This document shows, piece after piece, positions 17,177 to 27,845 of a stretch of 64,000 nt of DNA. The position numbers and the translations under genes were made by a program. Source of the stretch: Kluyvera genomosp. 3 (GTDB lineage: Bacteria; Pseudomonadota; Gammaproteobacteria; Enterobacterales; Enterobacteriaceae); contig CP022114.1 of NCBI GenBank assembly GCA_002211745.1, positions 3,380,645-3,444,644 on the forward strand, written 5' to 3'. The number at the start of each line of letters is the position of its first letter. Positions within the stretch are counted from its first letter, which is position 1. Below the pieces are notes generated by a model, which was given only the letters and a program-made list of their open reading frames with translations, was not told where the DNA came from and did no database searches.

Positions 17177-17785
17177 ATGAAAAATGATAATACGAAAGGT
17201 TCTTTTGAGAGTAATCAAAAAGAACCCTTTTGTGAAAGGTTGAACCTACTACTGAAAGGTCGTTCTTTGTACAGAGCGGCGAAAGATTGGGATATCAATT
17301 TCAGTACACTCAAGAACTATTACGCCAGACCTGAATCATCACCAAGAATCGAGGTAGTACGTAAAATAGCAAGTATCGAAGGCGTGACTATTGGATGGCT
17401 TCTTGGGCAGAGCCCAGACGAGAATGACGCTATGCTGGAACGCTGGATTGATGACGCTGTCATCGCTGTCGAACCCAAGAAGGATAAACATAAGGAATCC
17501 CGCAATACTTTGGTTCACGTGAGCTATGAAACAACCCTCGTTTCCATTTTAAGCATCCTCAATGAACACGAGATAAAATCATTGTTTGAGTTGATTGCCC
17601 GAAAAGGGGTCGATACTGTTTTAAAACTGAAGGATGAGAGAAACCTCCAGCTCATACAATGCTCTGATTATGAGAAGGAACGCCTGCTTACTTTTCTTGA
17701 GTCCACAGTCAAAAAAGGGTCATCTGCGGTTGGTGCAGATGTAGCCTCACCAGGCCCTTTGGGTGATAGCAAAAAGGCCGGTTAA
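17177..17785 (+). CDS. Prophage repressor (c-like, HTH protein)
   Basis: This 202-residue protein is divergent from the early operon, the position of Mu c. The N-terminal helix-turn-helix spans about residues 18-65 (LLLKGRSLYRAAKDWDINFS, then TLKNYYARPESSPRIEVV and VTIGWLLGQ), which resembles the lambda/XRE class with the WLLxG motif common in phage repressors. The middle and end are helical (LSILNEHEIKSLFELIARKG), with no serine-lysine peptidase motif. It should therefore not be inactivated by RecA-stimulated self-cleavage. AAAGGA precedes the ATG. Confidence 0.82.
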   Translation: MKNDNTKGSFESNQKEPFCERLNLLLKGRSLYRAAKDWDINFSTLKNYYARPESSPRIEVVRKIASIEGVTIGWLLGQSPDENDAMLERWIDDAVIAVEPKKDKHKESRNTLVHVSYETTLVSILSILNEHEIKSLFELIARKGVDTVLKLKDERNLQLIQCSDYEKERLLTFLESTVKKGSSAVGADVASPGPLGDSKKAG

Positions 17786-17815
17786 AGTGTTCACCAGAAC
17801 AACTTAACTGGCCTT
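17774..17815 (+). terminator. Terminator of the repressor gene
   Basis: AAGGCCGGTTAA and TTAACTGGCCTT pair over 11 of 12 positions across an 18-base loop. The structure overlaps the stop codon region of the repressor and is followed by TTAGGATTG, a weak T tract. Confidence 0.6.
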
Positions 17816-18164
17816 TAGGATTGTGAGAATTGACTCTAATCAAGCTGTGCTTTAACTCGATCAAAGCAGTACCAACTGATTACAAAAAGCGTCAAAGTGC
17901 CACAAAGCAAGTTACACAGTTAAAGATATTTAAACGCTGTATGAATCCATTAAACAAAGCGCATTAACGTTACATTTTTATGTGTCAGAAGTATGCAAGC
18001 GCTCGGCGGTGATCTAATTTTAACAATGAACAATCCGTCTTAGCACGCGAGCGAGCATATTGCCGCCAAGCCTTAATCTGCCTGAGTTTGTCCCACCAGA
18101 TCCCGCTTTCTTTCACCTGTTCCCGGATTCGTTCCGATGTTCACTACATAACTGTCACCTTACA
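17816..18164. other. Prophage left end (att-proximal, presumed transposase-binding region)
   Basis: These 349 bases hold no convincing gene. The last bases on the minus strand are the proposed left terminus TGTAAGGTGACAG. CAAAGC-type words recur near 17864, 17883, 17893, 17903 and 17953, and may be transposase A binding sites, which Mu carries as three copies at its left end. A minus-strand frame of about 50 codons (about 18144 to 17985) stays open without an ATG and looks protein-like, for example GIWWDKLRQIKAWRQYARS. It may be a remnant. Confidence 0.5.
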
Positions 18165-18169
18165 ACCCT
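18165..18169 (+). repeat. Proposed 5-bp target-site duplication of the prophage
   Basis: Bases ACCCT directly follow the proposed phage end. They complete a ybhF codon if preceded by G (GAC CCT, Asp-Pro, as in the K-12 protein). Mu-like elements duplicate five bases. The partner copy would be outside the window at the right end. Confidence 0.5.
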
Positions 18170-18430
18170 CTCACCCGCCGCGAATTCTGGCTGCATATCA
18201 ACAGCATGGTGGAGAAAGGGGTCACGGTGATGGTCACCACCCACTTTATGGATGAGGCGGAATACTGCGACCGTATCGGCCTGGTCTATCGCGGCAAGCT
18301 GATTGCCAGCGGCACGCCGGACGACTTAAAAGCGCAGGCGGCGGATGACCAGCAACCGGATCCGACTATGGAGCAAGCCTTTATCACGCTGATCAACGAC
18401 TGGGATAAGGAGCATGCCGATGAGCGCTAA
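18165..18430 (+). pseudogene. ybhF: ybhF 3' fragment, cut by the prophage
   Basis: These are the last 88 codons of the ATPase of the YbhFSR ABC exporter, a drug/cation exporter in E. coli. The frame resumes at PLTRREFWLHINSM, includes the switch-like VMVTTHFMDEAEYCDRIGLV, and ends EHADER. The nucleotide-binding domains lie beyond the prophage, so the transporter should be inactive unless the phage excises precisely. The stop overlaps the ybhS start by 11 bases. A truncated product has no natural start codon here, so it is called a pseudogene. Confidence 0.92.
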
Positions 18431-19551
18431 GATGCTGTCCTGGCGGCGCGTGCGCGCGCTGTGCGTGAAGGAGACGCGGCAGATTGTCCGCGACCCGAGC
18501 AGTTGGCTGATTGCGGTGGTTATCCCGCTATTGCTGCTGTTTATCTTCGGCTACGGCATTAACCTCGACTCCAGCAAACTGCGCGTCGGCGTGCTGCTGG
18601 AGCAGCAAAGCCAGGAAGCGCTGGATTTCACCCACACTCTGACCGGCTCCCCTATATCGACGCCACCATCAGCGACAACCGTCAGCAGCTGATTGAAATG
18701 ATGCAGGCCGGGCGTATTCGCGGCCTGATCGTCGTGCCGGTTGATTTCGATAAGAAGATGACCCGAGTTGGTGACGACGCGCCGATTCAGGTGATTACCG
18801 ACGGCAGTGAACCGAATACCGCCAACTTTGTGCAAGGCTACGTTGAGGGTATCTGGCAAATCTGGCAGCAGCAGCGCGCTGAGGATAACGGCCAGGAGTT
18901 CGAACCGCTTATCGACGTGCAGACTCGCTATTGGTTTAACCCGGCGGCCATCAGCCAGCATTTTATTATTCCAGGCGCGATCACCATTATTATGACGGTC
19001 ATTGGCGCGATTCTCACCTCGCTGGTTATTGCCCGCGAATGGGAGCGCGGCACCATGGAAGCGCTGCTTTCCACCGAAGTGACTCGCGTCGAGCTGCTGC
19101 TGTGCAAGCTGATTCCCTACTATTTCCTCGGCATGCTGGCGATGCTGCTGTGCATGCTGGTATCGGTGTTTATTCTCGGCGTGCCGTACCGCGGCTCGCT
19201 GGTGATCCTGTTTTTCATCACCAGCCTGTTTTTGCTCAGCACGCTGGGATGGGGCTGCTGATTTCCACCATCACCCGCAATCAGTTTAACGCCGCCCAGG
19301 TGGCGCTGAACGCCGCGTTTCTGCCGTCGATCATGCTGTCCGGGTTTATTTTCCAGATAGACAGTATGCCCGCGGCCATTCGCGTGGTGACCTATATCAT
19401 CCCGGCGCGCTATTTTGTCAGCACCCTGCAAAGCCTGTTCCTGGCGGGCAATATTCCCGTGGTGCTGATGATTAACACCTTGTTTTTAATCGCTTCGGCG
19501 GTGATGTTTATTGGCCTGACGTGGATGAAAACCAAACGTCGATTGGATTAA
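18420..19551 (+). CDS. ybhS: YbhS: ABC-2 type permease (two frameshifts)
   Basis: This is an inner-membrane permease subunit of the YbhFSR exporter. It begins [20 protein letters not shown] with a first membrane segment ([20 protein letters not shown]), a large extracytoplasmic part, then five segments near the C-terminus and [17 protein letters not shown], the ABC-2 signature. One C is missing in the run at 18649-18652 (restoring TGSPYIDATI) and one G near 19252 (restoring [11 protein letters not shown]). The repaired length of 377 residues equals that of the K-12 protein. The prophage upstream probably separates it from its promoter. Confidence 0.92.
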
Positions 19552-19570
19552 CGCTGGCACTCGTATTTTT

Positions 19571-19637
19571 CCCGACGGCGCTGCGCTTACCGGGACAACG
19601 AGGCTTGTAGGTCGGGCAAGCGAAGCGCACCCGACAT
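19571..19637. repeat. REP-like palindromic element between ybhS and ybhR
   Basis: The 98-base gap contains inverted, G/C-rich words (GACGGCGCTGCGCTTACC and GGTCGGGCAAGCGAAGCGCA) of the bacterial REP/BIME type. Such elements lie between genes of one operon and often stabilise upstream mRNA. Confidence 0.6.
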
Positions 19638-19649
19638 GAGGAAAGCACT

Positions 19650-20755
19650 ATGTTTTATCGCTTATGGACGCTTATCCGCAAAGAGCTACAGTCGCTGCTG
19701 CGCGAGCCGCAAACCCGCGTCATTCTGATTATGCCGGTGCTGATCCAGGTGCTGTTGTTTCCCTTTGCCGCCACGCTGGAAGTGACCAACGCCACCATCG
19801 CCGTCTATAACGAAGACAACGGTAAGCACGCCGTTGAATTGACCCAGCGCTTCGCCCGCGCCAAAGCCTTCACCCACGTGCTGCTGCTGAAAAGCCCGCA
19901 GGAGATCCAGCCAACGCTCGACACTCAAAAAGCATTGCTGCTGGTGCGTTTCCCGGCCGACTTTTCGCGCAATCTCGATACTTTCCAGACCGCGCCGATG
20001 CAGCTGATACTCGACGGGCGCAACTCCAACAGCGCACAGATTGCCGCCAACTACCTGCAACAAATCGTCAAGAACTACCAGCAGGAGCTGATGGAGGGGA
20101 AAGCAAAACCGAACAACAGTGAACTGGTGGTGCGCAACTGGTACAACCCGAATCTCGACTACAAGTGGTTCGTGGTGCCCTCTCTGATCGCCATGATCAC
20201 CACCATCGGCGTGATGATCGTCACCTCGCTGTCGGTCGCTCGCGAGCGCGAACAGGGTACACTGGATCAGCTGCTGGTCTCCCCGCTCGCCACCTGGCAA
20301 ATTTTTGTTGGTAAAGCGGTGCCCGCGCTGATCGTCGCCACGTTCCAGGCCACTATCGTGCTGGCCATCGGCATCTGGGCCTATCAAATTCCTTTCGCCG
20401 GCTCGCTGGCGCTGTTTTATTTCACGATGGTGATTTACGGGCTGTCGCTGGTTGGGTTTGGGCTGCTGATTTCCGCGCTGTGTTCAACGCAGCAGCAGGC
20501 GTTTATCGGCGTGTTCGTCTTTATGATGCCAGCGATTCTCTTGTCGGGCTATGTGTCGCCGGTTGAGAACATGCCGGTGTGGCTCCAGCATTTAACGTGG
20601 ATTAACCCGATTCGGCATTTTACCGATATTACCAAGCAGATTTATTTGAAGGATGCGAGTCTGTCGATTGTCTGGGGAGCCTGTGGCCGCTACTGTTTAT
20701 AGCGGCCACGACGGGATCAGTGGCGTACGCGATGTTTCGCCGCAAGATCGCCTGA
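19650..20755 (+). CDS. ybhR: YbhR: ABC-2 type permease (one frameshift near the end)
   Basis: This is the second permease of the YbhFSR exporter. It begins [20 protein letters not shown], with the first membrane segment at residues 22-42 and five more from residue 175 on. The conserved [17 protein letters not shown] lies near residue 200. A GGGG run near 20673 lacks a base. Repair changes the end from a short false tail to [20 protein letters not shown] and FRRKIA, giving 368 residues as in K-12. Its end overlaps the convergent ybhQ by 39 bases. Confidence 0.92.
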
Positions 20756-21127
20756 GGTTTTTTCTTTCACCAGCAGCGAGAACACGGCTGGCCCAGCGAG
20801 AATAACCAGACCGGCCACCGCCAGCAGGTAGTTATTTTGCAGCACGCGCGACAGCAGCCAGACGACAATCATCGCCGCGCCAAAATACCAGGTGGTGGTC
20901 AACTCTTCGAGCACGTCGGCGACGTCTCGCCAGCGCTGCTCGTGGTGACGCTGTAGCGCCAGCATCAGTAAAACGGTAACGGCATACACGACGCAGAGAC
21001 CCAGGCCAACGCGCACCAGCGCGCCGCTCATCCAGCCCATCACCAGCACGGCGACGACCAGCAAATGCAACATAATCTGCCAGCAACTTAGCCCCGTTGC
21101 GACACGAACTCGTTGTTGCCACTTCAT
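20717..21127 (-). CDS. ybhQ: YbhQ inner-membrane protein
   Basis: This 136-residue membrane protein begins [19 protein letters not shown]. It has four hydrophobic segments ([49 protein letters not shown], and [20 protein letters not shown]) and a basic tail. It matches the K-12 YbhQ in length and character. The function is unknown. It converges on ybhR with overlapping ends. In K-12, ybhP to ybhM would follow upstream; here they are absent. Confidence 0.88.
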   Translation of the reverse strand: MKWQQRVRVATGLSCWQIMLHLLVVAVLVMGWMSGALVRVGLGLCVVYAVTVLLMLALQRHHEQRWRDVADVLEELTTTWYFGAAMIVVWLLSRVLQNNYLLAVAGLVILAGPAVFSLLVKEKTSGDLAAKHRVRH

Positions 21128-21362
21128 GGCTTCTCTCCTGAAGAATTTTATTTGCTTATTCAGAGTACCCGAGTGTACGGAAAATTCCGTAAATGTGGTG
21201 CTTTTTGTGACGTTGGTGTCACTTTTTCGCTCAGGAAGAGAGCAATTTGTTTGTTTTTAGCGCAATCAATGCCAGCTAAAAAACAGCCGCCACGGCGGAG
21301 CTCAATTGAGTTACCCATCGGTAAGCAGCTTTTAACGTGCGTTTGAGACCAGAATAAAATCC

Positions 21363-21390
21363 GAAAAAAATCCCGGAACCAGTCCGGGAT
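21363..21390 (-). terminator. Terminator of ybhL
   Basis: On the minus strand ATCCCGG, loop ACTGGTT and CCGGGAT are followed by seven T residues, about 20 bases after the ybhL stop. It is a standard intrinsic terminator. Confidence 0.85.
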
Positions 21391-21411
21391 CGTTTAATTC
21401 ACTCAGCCTAC

Positions 21412-22114
21412 CTAGCGCCGATTACCAAAAATCCGCAGCAGCATCAGGAACAGGTTGATGAAGTCGAGGTACAGCGTCAGCGCGCCGAGAATGGCGTACT
21501 TACGCAGATTTGAGGTATCGCGCACGTCAATCTGCTCGCCGATATTTTTCAGCTTCTGGGTGTCGTAAGCGGTCAGCCCAACAAAGATAATCACGCCGAT
21601 ATAGGTAATCGCCCACATCAACGCTTCACTTTTCAGCCAGAAGTTAACCAGCGAGGCCAGCACGATACCAATCAGCCCATAAACAGCATGCTGCCCAGGC
21701 CGCTGAGATCGCGCTTGGTGGTGTAACCGTACAAGCTCATGATGCCGAACATCCGCCGGTGACCACGAAGGTGCTGGCGATGGATGAGTAGGTGTAGACG
21801 ATGAAAATGCTCGATAGCGTCAGCCCGGTGAGCGCCGAGTAAAGCATAAACAGTGTGGTCGCCATGCCCGCACTTAAACGCTGCACCATGCCGGAAAGCA
21901 CGAATACCAGCGCCAGTTGGGCGATGATCAGGCCGAAGAAGGTGATTTTGCTGGAGAAAACAAACATCATCACCGCCGGCGTGTTCGCCGCGTACCACGC
22001 AATAAACGCGGTCAGCAGCAGCCCGCAGGTCATCCAGCCGTAAACCTGAGCCATATAGGTTTGCAGACCGCTACGGGCCTGCACGATTGAATCAGAGCGA
22101 GGGAATCGATCCAT
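21412..22114 (-). CDS. ybhL: YbhL: BAX inhibitor-1 family membrane protein (two frameshifts)
   Basis: This is a seven-helix inner-membrane protein of the BI-1/YccA family, whose members act as proton-sensitive calcium leak channels or protease modulators. It begins MDRFPRSDSIVQARSGLQTY. Helices include VMMFVFSSKITFFGLIIAQL and LMWAITYIGVIIFVGLTAYD. It ends ALTLYLDFINLFLMLLRIFG, the conserved family end with the Asp in YLDFINLF. Two one-base gaps near 21750 and 21670 break it. Adding both gives 234 residues, the exact K-12 length. Confidence 0.92.
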
Positions 22115-22156
22115 GACGTTCTCCTGAATTGATGAAAGCCTGAAGTAAGTGTAACG

Positions 22157-22609
22157 CTACCAACGCTCGGCTGCCTGTTTATCGCTGTCGCGCGCTTCCA
22201 CCCAACGCTCACCTTCCGGCGTCGCTTCACGCTTCCAGAACGGCGCGCGGGTCTTTAGATAGTCCATGATAAATTCACCGGCGTCAAAGGCGCTGCCGCG
22301 ATGGGCGCTGGTGACGCCGACAAAGACAATCTCTTCGCCCGGCCACATCTCGCCGATGCGGTGAATCACGGTGACGCGGCCCAGCGGCCAGCGTTCACGG
22401 GCGGCGTCGACGATTTCCGCCAGCGCTTTTTCGGTCATACCCGGGTAGTGCTCAAGGCTCAGCGCCTTCACGCTATCACCAAGATTATGGTTACGCACTT
22501 TGCCGGTAAACGTCACCACCGCGCCATCTTCATCGCGTTCAGCCAGCCAGGGATATTCATCGCCAACGCTAAAGCGTTCATGGCGAACGATAATACGGGT
22601 TTCGCTCAT
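22157..22609 (-). CDS. moaE: MoaE: molybdopterin synthase large subunit
   Basis: This catalytic subunit of molybdopterin synthase converts precursor Z (cPMP) to molybdopterin using sulfur carried by MoaD. The 150-residue protein has DGAVVTFTGKVRNHNLGD near residue 30, IHRIGEMWPGEEIVFVGVTS, then AHRGSAFDAGEFIMDYLKTR and APFWKREATPEGERW. The last segment includes the catalytic lysines. It is intact and is the last gene of moaABCDE. Confidence 0.97.
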   Translation of the reverse strand: MSETRIIVRHERFSVGDEYPWLAERDEDGAVVTFTGKVRNHNLGDSVKALSLEHYPGMTEKALAEIVDAARERWPLGRVTVIHRIGEMWPGEEIVFVGVTSAHRGSAFDAGEFIMDYLKTRAPFWKREATPEGERWVEARDSDKQAAERW

Positions 22610-22610
22610 G

Positions 22611-22856
22611 TTACCCTCCCGTCACCGGCGGGAAAAACGCCACTTCATCACCATCGGTAACCGGATGATCGAAGCTGACCAGCGTCTGGTTCACCGCCGC
22701 CAGCAGCTTGCCCTCTTCAAGGGCCAACGACCAGCGCCCTTCCTGCGCGGCCAGATGCTGACGCACGGCTTCCACATTGGCAAATTCAGGCGCCAGCGCC
22801 AGCGAGTCCACGCCCACCAGCTCACGAACCTGAGCAAAAAACAGCACATTAATCAT
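22611..22856 (-). CDS. moaD: MoaD: molybdopterin synthase sulfur carrier
   Basis: This 81-residue ubiquitin-like protein ends PVTGG. The terminal Gly-Gly is thiocarboxylated and donates sulfur to MoaE. It begins [20 protein letters not shown], and this ATG overlaps the end of moaC by eight bases. A longer frame upstream is only the moaC region. It is intact and matches the K-12 length. Confidence 0.96.
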   Translation of the reverse strand: MINVLFFAQVRELVGVDSLALAPEFANVEAVRQHLAAQEGRWSLALEEGKLLAAVNQTLVSFDHPVTDGDEVAFFPPVTGG

Positions 22857-23334
22857 GAGTATCCGCCTTGAAATCACCCGATTTACCGCCGCTTTTCGCC
22901 AGCAGGCGGACCGGGCCAATAACCATATCTTTTTGCACCGCCTTACACATGTCATAGATGGTCAACGCCGCGACCGATGCGGCGGTCAGCGCTTCCATTT
23001 CGACGCCGGTTTTCCCGGTGAGGCGGCAGAGTGATTCAATGCGCACGCGGTGGTGTTCCGGCTCCGCCAGCAGGTTCACTTCCACCTTGCTCAGCATCAG
23101 CGGGTGACAAAGTGGGATAAGATCCCAGGTGCGCTTAGCCGCCTGAATCCCGGCGATACGCGCGGTGGCGAACACATCGCCCTTGTGGTGGCTGCCTTCA
23201 ATAATCATCGCCAGGGTTTCCGGCTGCATGGTGACAAACGCTTCAGCGCGCGCTTCGCGGACGGTTTCGGTCTTGGCGGAGACATCCACCATGTGGGCTT
23301 CACCCGCTGCGTTAATATGGGTCAGTTGCGACAT
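22849..23334 (-). CDS. moaC: MoaC: cyclic pyranopterin monophosphate synthase
   Basis: This enzyme works after MoaA to form cPMP in the first stage of molybdenum cofactor synthesis. The 161-residue protein shows [38 protein letters not shown], then [15 protein letters not shown] near the end. The last two segments carry the active-site Lys and Asp-Met-Cys-Lys region. It is intact, with the start three bases from the moaB stop. Confidence 0.97.
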   Translation of the reverse strand: MSQLTHINAAGEAHMVDVSAKTETVREARAEAFVTMQPETLAMIIEGSHHKGDVFATARIAGIQAAKRTWDLIPLCHPLMLSKVEVNLLAEPEHHRVRIESLCRLTGKTGVEMEALTAASVAALTIYDMCKAVQKDMVIGPVRLLAKSGGKSGDFKADTHD

Positions 23335-23337
23335 CGT

Positions 23338-23850
23338 TTATTTCTTCAGATGAGGGTGGAAGTTACACGGACGGGTACGAGCATCCAGCTGCGGGGCAAT
23401 AATGTTATCCCACGCGGTGCGGCAGGCTTTGGTCGAACCCGGCATCGCAAAAATCAGCGTCCGGTTGGCCATCCCGGCAACGGCGCGCGATTGCAGCGTG
23501 GCGGTACCAATCTCCTCGAAAGAGAGCATGCGGAACACTTCGCCAAAGCCTTCGATTTCGCGGTCAAACAGCGGCAGCAGCGCCTCCGGTGCCTGATCGC
23601 CGTCGGTCAGCCCGGTGCCACCGGTGATCAACACCACCTGCACGTCGTCGCGGGCAATCCAGGCTGAAACCTGGGCACGAATCTGATAGCGGTTCTCTTT
23701 GACGATCGCCTTATCGACAATCTGATGTCCGGCCTCGTGGGCCGCATCGCGCAGGAAGTGCCCGGAGGTGTCGTCCTCCTCGCCGCGACGGTTGGAAATA
23801 GTAAGAATAGCAATGCGTGTCGGGATAAATTCAGCGCTCACCTGACTCAT
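23338..23850 (-). CDS. moaB: MoaB: MPT adenylyltransferase-like protein
   Basis: This is a 170-residue MoaB/Mog fold protein. It begins MSQVSAEFIPTRIAILTISN and carries VVLITGGTGLTDGDQAPEAL near residue 75, with the family TGGTG motif. LIFAMPGSTKACRTAWD carries the PGS motif. The exact role of E. coli MoaB is not essential for cofactor synthesis. It is intact and lies between moaA and moaC. Confidence 0.96.
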   Translation of the reverse strand: MSQVSAEFIPTRIAILTISNRRGEEDDTSGHFLRDAAHEAGHQIVDKAIVKENRYQIRAQVSAWIARDDVQVVLITGGTGLTDGDQAPEALLPLFDREIEGFGEVFRMLSFEEIGTATLQSRAVAGMANRTLIFAMPGSTKACRTAWDNIIAPQLDARTRPCNFHPHLKK

Positions 23851-23872
23851 TTAATAGCTCCTTGATAGCCAA

Positions 23873-24861
23873 TTATCCGCCGATATAGGATAAATTCTGG
23901 GTAATGCCGGTATTGCCCTGGTGCAGGAAGTGGGTCTGTTTTTTATGCGTCAGGGCTTCGGCAATACGCTCTTCCAACGCCTGCTGCTGGGCGTCGTCGG
24001 CCAGCAGTTCGCGTAGATCAACGCCGCCGTCGCCAAACAGGCACAGATGTAGCTTCCCAACGGACGATACGCGCAGACGGTTACAGCTGGCGCAGAAGTC
24101 TTTTTCATACGGCATGATTAGGCCGATTTCCCCTTCGTAGTCGGGGTGACAGAAAACCTGCGCCGGGCCGTCGCTGCGCTGACGGATCTGATGGATCCAG
24201 CCTCGCTTAAGCAGTTCGTCGCGCAGCACCATGCCGAGATATGGTGCTTACGGAACAGCTCGCTGCCCTCGCCGGTTTCCATCAGTTCAATAAAGCGAAG
24301 TTGAATGCGGCGCGGTTTGATCCACGCCAGAAAGGTATCGAGCTGGTGATGGTTCACGTCGCGCATCAGCACGGTGTTGACCTTCACTTTTTCAAAGCCG
24401 GCGGTGAAGGCGGCATCGATGCCCTCCATCACCTGGCGGAATTTGTCCTGACCCGTGATGGCGTGGAACTGACGCGCATCAAGGCTATCAACGCTCACGT
24501 TGAGTGCCGTCAACCCGGCATCACGCCAGGCGGCGACATCGCGCGCCATACGGTAACCATTGGTGGTCACGGCAATCTGGCGGATAGAGGCATTTTCTTT
24601 TACGGCGGCGATAACGTCGGTAAAGTCACGGCGTAACGACGGCTCGCCGCCGGTGAGACGCACTTTTTCCGTTCCCAGCGCCGAAAAGGCACGCGTCACC
24701 CGGCGAATTTCGTCCAGTGACAGAAATCCTTTGTTGGTGACCCCATTCGGCTGATAGCCGTTCGGCAGGCAATAGGTGCAACGGAAGTTGCAGACGTCGG
24801 TAATCGACAGGCGCAGATAGAAAAACCTACGCGCAAACGCATCGGTGAGTTGTAAAGCCAT
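23873..24861 (-). CDS. moaA: MoaA: GTP 3',8-cyclase (one frameshift)
   Basis: This radical-SAM enzyme starts molybdenum cofactor synthesis from GTP. It begins [20 protein letters not shown], with the radical-SAM cluster in CNFRCTYC near residue 25 and the SAM-binding [12 protein letters not shown] near residue 70. The second cluster lies in [20 protein letters not shown] near residue 260, and the protein ends LSYIGG with the catalytic Gly-Gly. A one-base gap near 24237 separates the halves. Repair gives [14 protein letters not shown] and 329 residues. A Moco riboswitch precedes the gene. Confidence 0.95.
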
Positions 24862-24862
24862 A

Positions 24863-24974
24863 GACACCTTTCCAAATACGGGAGGCGAGATCATTTCTTC
24901 CTTCGCCCTGGCAACGGCGTGACCCGTTGCGGCCAAAGCACCTTATTTTTCAACTTAGGCGCAGAGGCTAGAGT
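24863..24974 (-). promoter_or_regulatory. Moco riboswitch (molybdenum cofactor RNA motif) upstream of moaA
   Basis: Read on the minus strand, the leader begins CACTCTAGCCTCTGCGCC, then GGTGCTTTGGCCGCAACGG, continues GCCGTTGCCAGGGCGAAGGA, and ends CGCCTCCCGTATTTGGAAAG just before the moaA ATG. These blocks match the conserved Moco RNA of enterobacterial moaA leaders. Its last hairpin sequesters the ribosome binding site. In E. coli it lowers moaABCDE expression when cofactor is plentiful. Confidence 0.9.
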
Positions 24975-26141
<1,167 letters not shown>

Positions 26142-26146
<5 letters not shown>

Positions 26147-26158
26147 GGTTGTCTTAAA
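26142..26158 (+). promoter_or_regulatory. PmrA box upstream of eptA-pmrAB
   Basis: CTTAAG, five bases, then CTTAAA forms a PmrA-type direct repeat at 26142-26158, with an extra CTTAAA at 26134-26139. A CATAAC -10-like hexamer lies at 26172-26177. The box overlaps the ybhK stop codon. It points to autoregulation of the pmrCAB operon by its own response regulator. Confidence 0.75.
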
Positions 26159-26204
26159 ATAGATCGGGCAGCATAACGAGCATCAATCTTCATAGGTTAC
26201 CGTT

Positions 26205-27835
26205 ATGCTTCGCCTGTTACGTAAACGTCCCGTTGTCAGCCGTCTGACCTACATTATTCTGTTCGCGCTCTATATTGCTCTGGCGCTGAACGTCGTTTTT
26301 TATCGTCAGGCATTTAGCCTGCTGCCGGTAGACAGCCTGCACAATACCCTCGTCTTCCTGAGCATGCCGGTAGTCGCTTTTGCGGTGATGGCAATTTGTC
26401 TGGCGATTGCGTCGGTTATTCGACTTGAGAAGCTCCTCGTCACGCTGTTTATTCTGTTCAGCGCCAGCGCGCAGTATTTTATGAAGAATTACGGTGTGAT
26501 TATTGACCGTTCAATGATCACCAATATCTTCGATACCACACCCGCCGAGAGCTACGCGCTGCTCTCTGGTCAAATGATTGTCGTGCTGGGTTTAACCGCC
26601 CTGCTGTTTATTGCCCTGGCGTGGTGGATTAAAATTAAACCGGCGGCAAACCTGTGGCGCGGCGTGTTAATGCGCGTCGGTACTGTCCTGGTTTCAGCGC
26701 TGTTAATCGTACTGGTCGCGGGCCTGTTTTATAAAGATTACGCCTCGCTGTTTCGCAATAATAAAGAGCTGGTGAAATCGTTGAACCCATCAAACAGTAT
26801 TGTGGCGCTCAACTCCTGGTATTTTCACCACAAGATGGATAATTTGCCGCTGGTAAAAATTGGTGAAGACGCGCAGCAAAAAGCCATCATGAAAAACGGA
26901 CCGCGTAAGAACCTGACCATTATCGTTCTCGGAGAGACCTCGCGCGCCGCAAACTTCTCGCTGGGCGGTTACGATCGCGACACCAACCCACTGTTAGCGA
27001 AAGATAACGTGGTCTATTTCCCGAAAACCACCTCTTGCGGTACAGCAACGGCGGTTTCGGTTCCCTGTATGTTCTCCAATATGCCGCGAGCTCGCTATGA
27101 TGAGTCTTTAGCCCATCATCAGGAAGGCCTGCTCGATATTATTCAGCGCGCGGGAATTCAGGTGCTGTGGAACGACAACGACGGTGGTTGTAAAGGCGCC
27201 TGTGACCGCGTACCGCATCAGGATATGACGGCGATGAAGTTACCGGCCAGTGCATTGACGGCGAATGCTATGACGACGTGCTGTTCCACGACTTAGAAAA
27301 AACCATCGACAGCATGCAGGGTGACGGCGTGATTGTGCTGCACACCATCGGCAGCCACGGCCCGACCTATTACAACCGTTACCCGCCGCAGTTCCGTCGT
27401 TTTACGCCAACCTGCGATACCAGCGAAATTCAGTCTTGTTCCCAGGAACAGCTGAAAAATACCTACGACAACACCATTCTGTACATCGATTATATTGTCG
27501 ATAAAGCGATTAAACTGCTGCAATCAAAGCAGGATAAATTTACCACCAGCCTGGTTTATCTTTCCGACCACGGAGAGTCGTTAGGTGAAAATGGCGTTTA
27601 TCTGCACGGCTTACCGTATTCTATTGCGCCAGAAACGCAAAAACATGTGCCGATGCTGTTATGGTTATCTGACGATTATCAAAAACGCTATGGCGTGAAC
27701 TACGATTGCCTGCAAAAACAGGCTAAAGAAAATGACTATTCTCAGGATAATCTGTTCTCTACCGTACTGGGTATGACTGGCGTAGAGACAAAGGAATATC
27801 ATGCAGCGGATGATATATTAGCGACCTGCAAATAG
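26205..27835 (+). CDS. eptA: EptA (PmrC): lipid A phosphoethanolamine transferase (one frameshift)
   Basis: This inner-membrane enzyme adds phosphoethanolamine to lipid A and lowers binding of polymyxin. Five N-terminal membrane segments (for example [20 protein letters not shown]) precede the periplasmic sulfatase-like domain. The catalytic Thr lies in [16 protein letters not shown]-type sequence (here [13 protein letters not shown], near residue 243). Metal sites include [18 protein letters not shown] near the end. A one-base gap near 27243 breaks [16 protein letters not shown]. The repaired length is 543 residues. It is the first gene of the operon with pmrA and pmrB. Confidence 0.93.
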
Positions 27836-27845
27836 AGGCGAACAG

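Larger units (their letters stand above)
1..18164 (-). mobile_element. Mu-like transposable prophage, left part (continues beyond the window start)
   Basis: The gene order matches phage Mu from its left end inwards: repressor on the opposite strand, Ner, transposase A, B, small early genes, Gam, GemA, Mor, endolysin, Rz/Rz1, small terminase, large terminase, portal, F, G and protease I. Everything except the repressor and one moron is on the minus strand. The left end is placed at 18164 because the minus strand there begins TGTAAGG, like the TG-starting ends of Mu elements, and the ybhF reading frame resumes immediately afterwards. Tail genes and the right end are outside the window. Several frames carry single-base gaps, so the sequence alone cannot show whether the prophage is functional. 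Confidence 0.93.

Noticed and set aside
19686-20387. Long minus-strand frame (233 codons) opposite ybhR
   Set aside because: It lies wholly inside ybhR, is rich in His, Gln and Asp in the pattern of an antisense shadow, and has no ribosome binding site.
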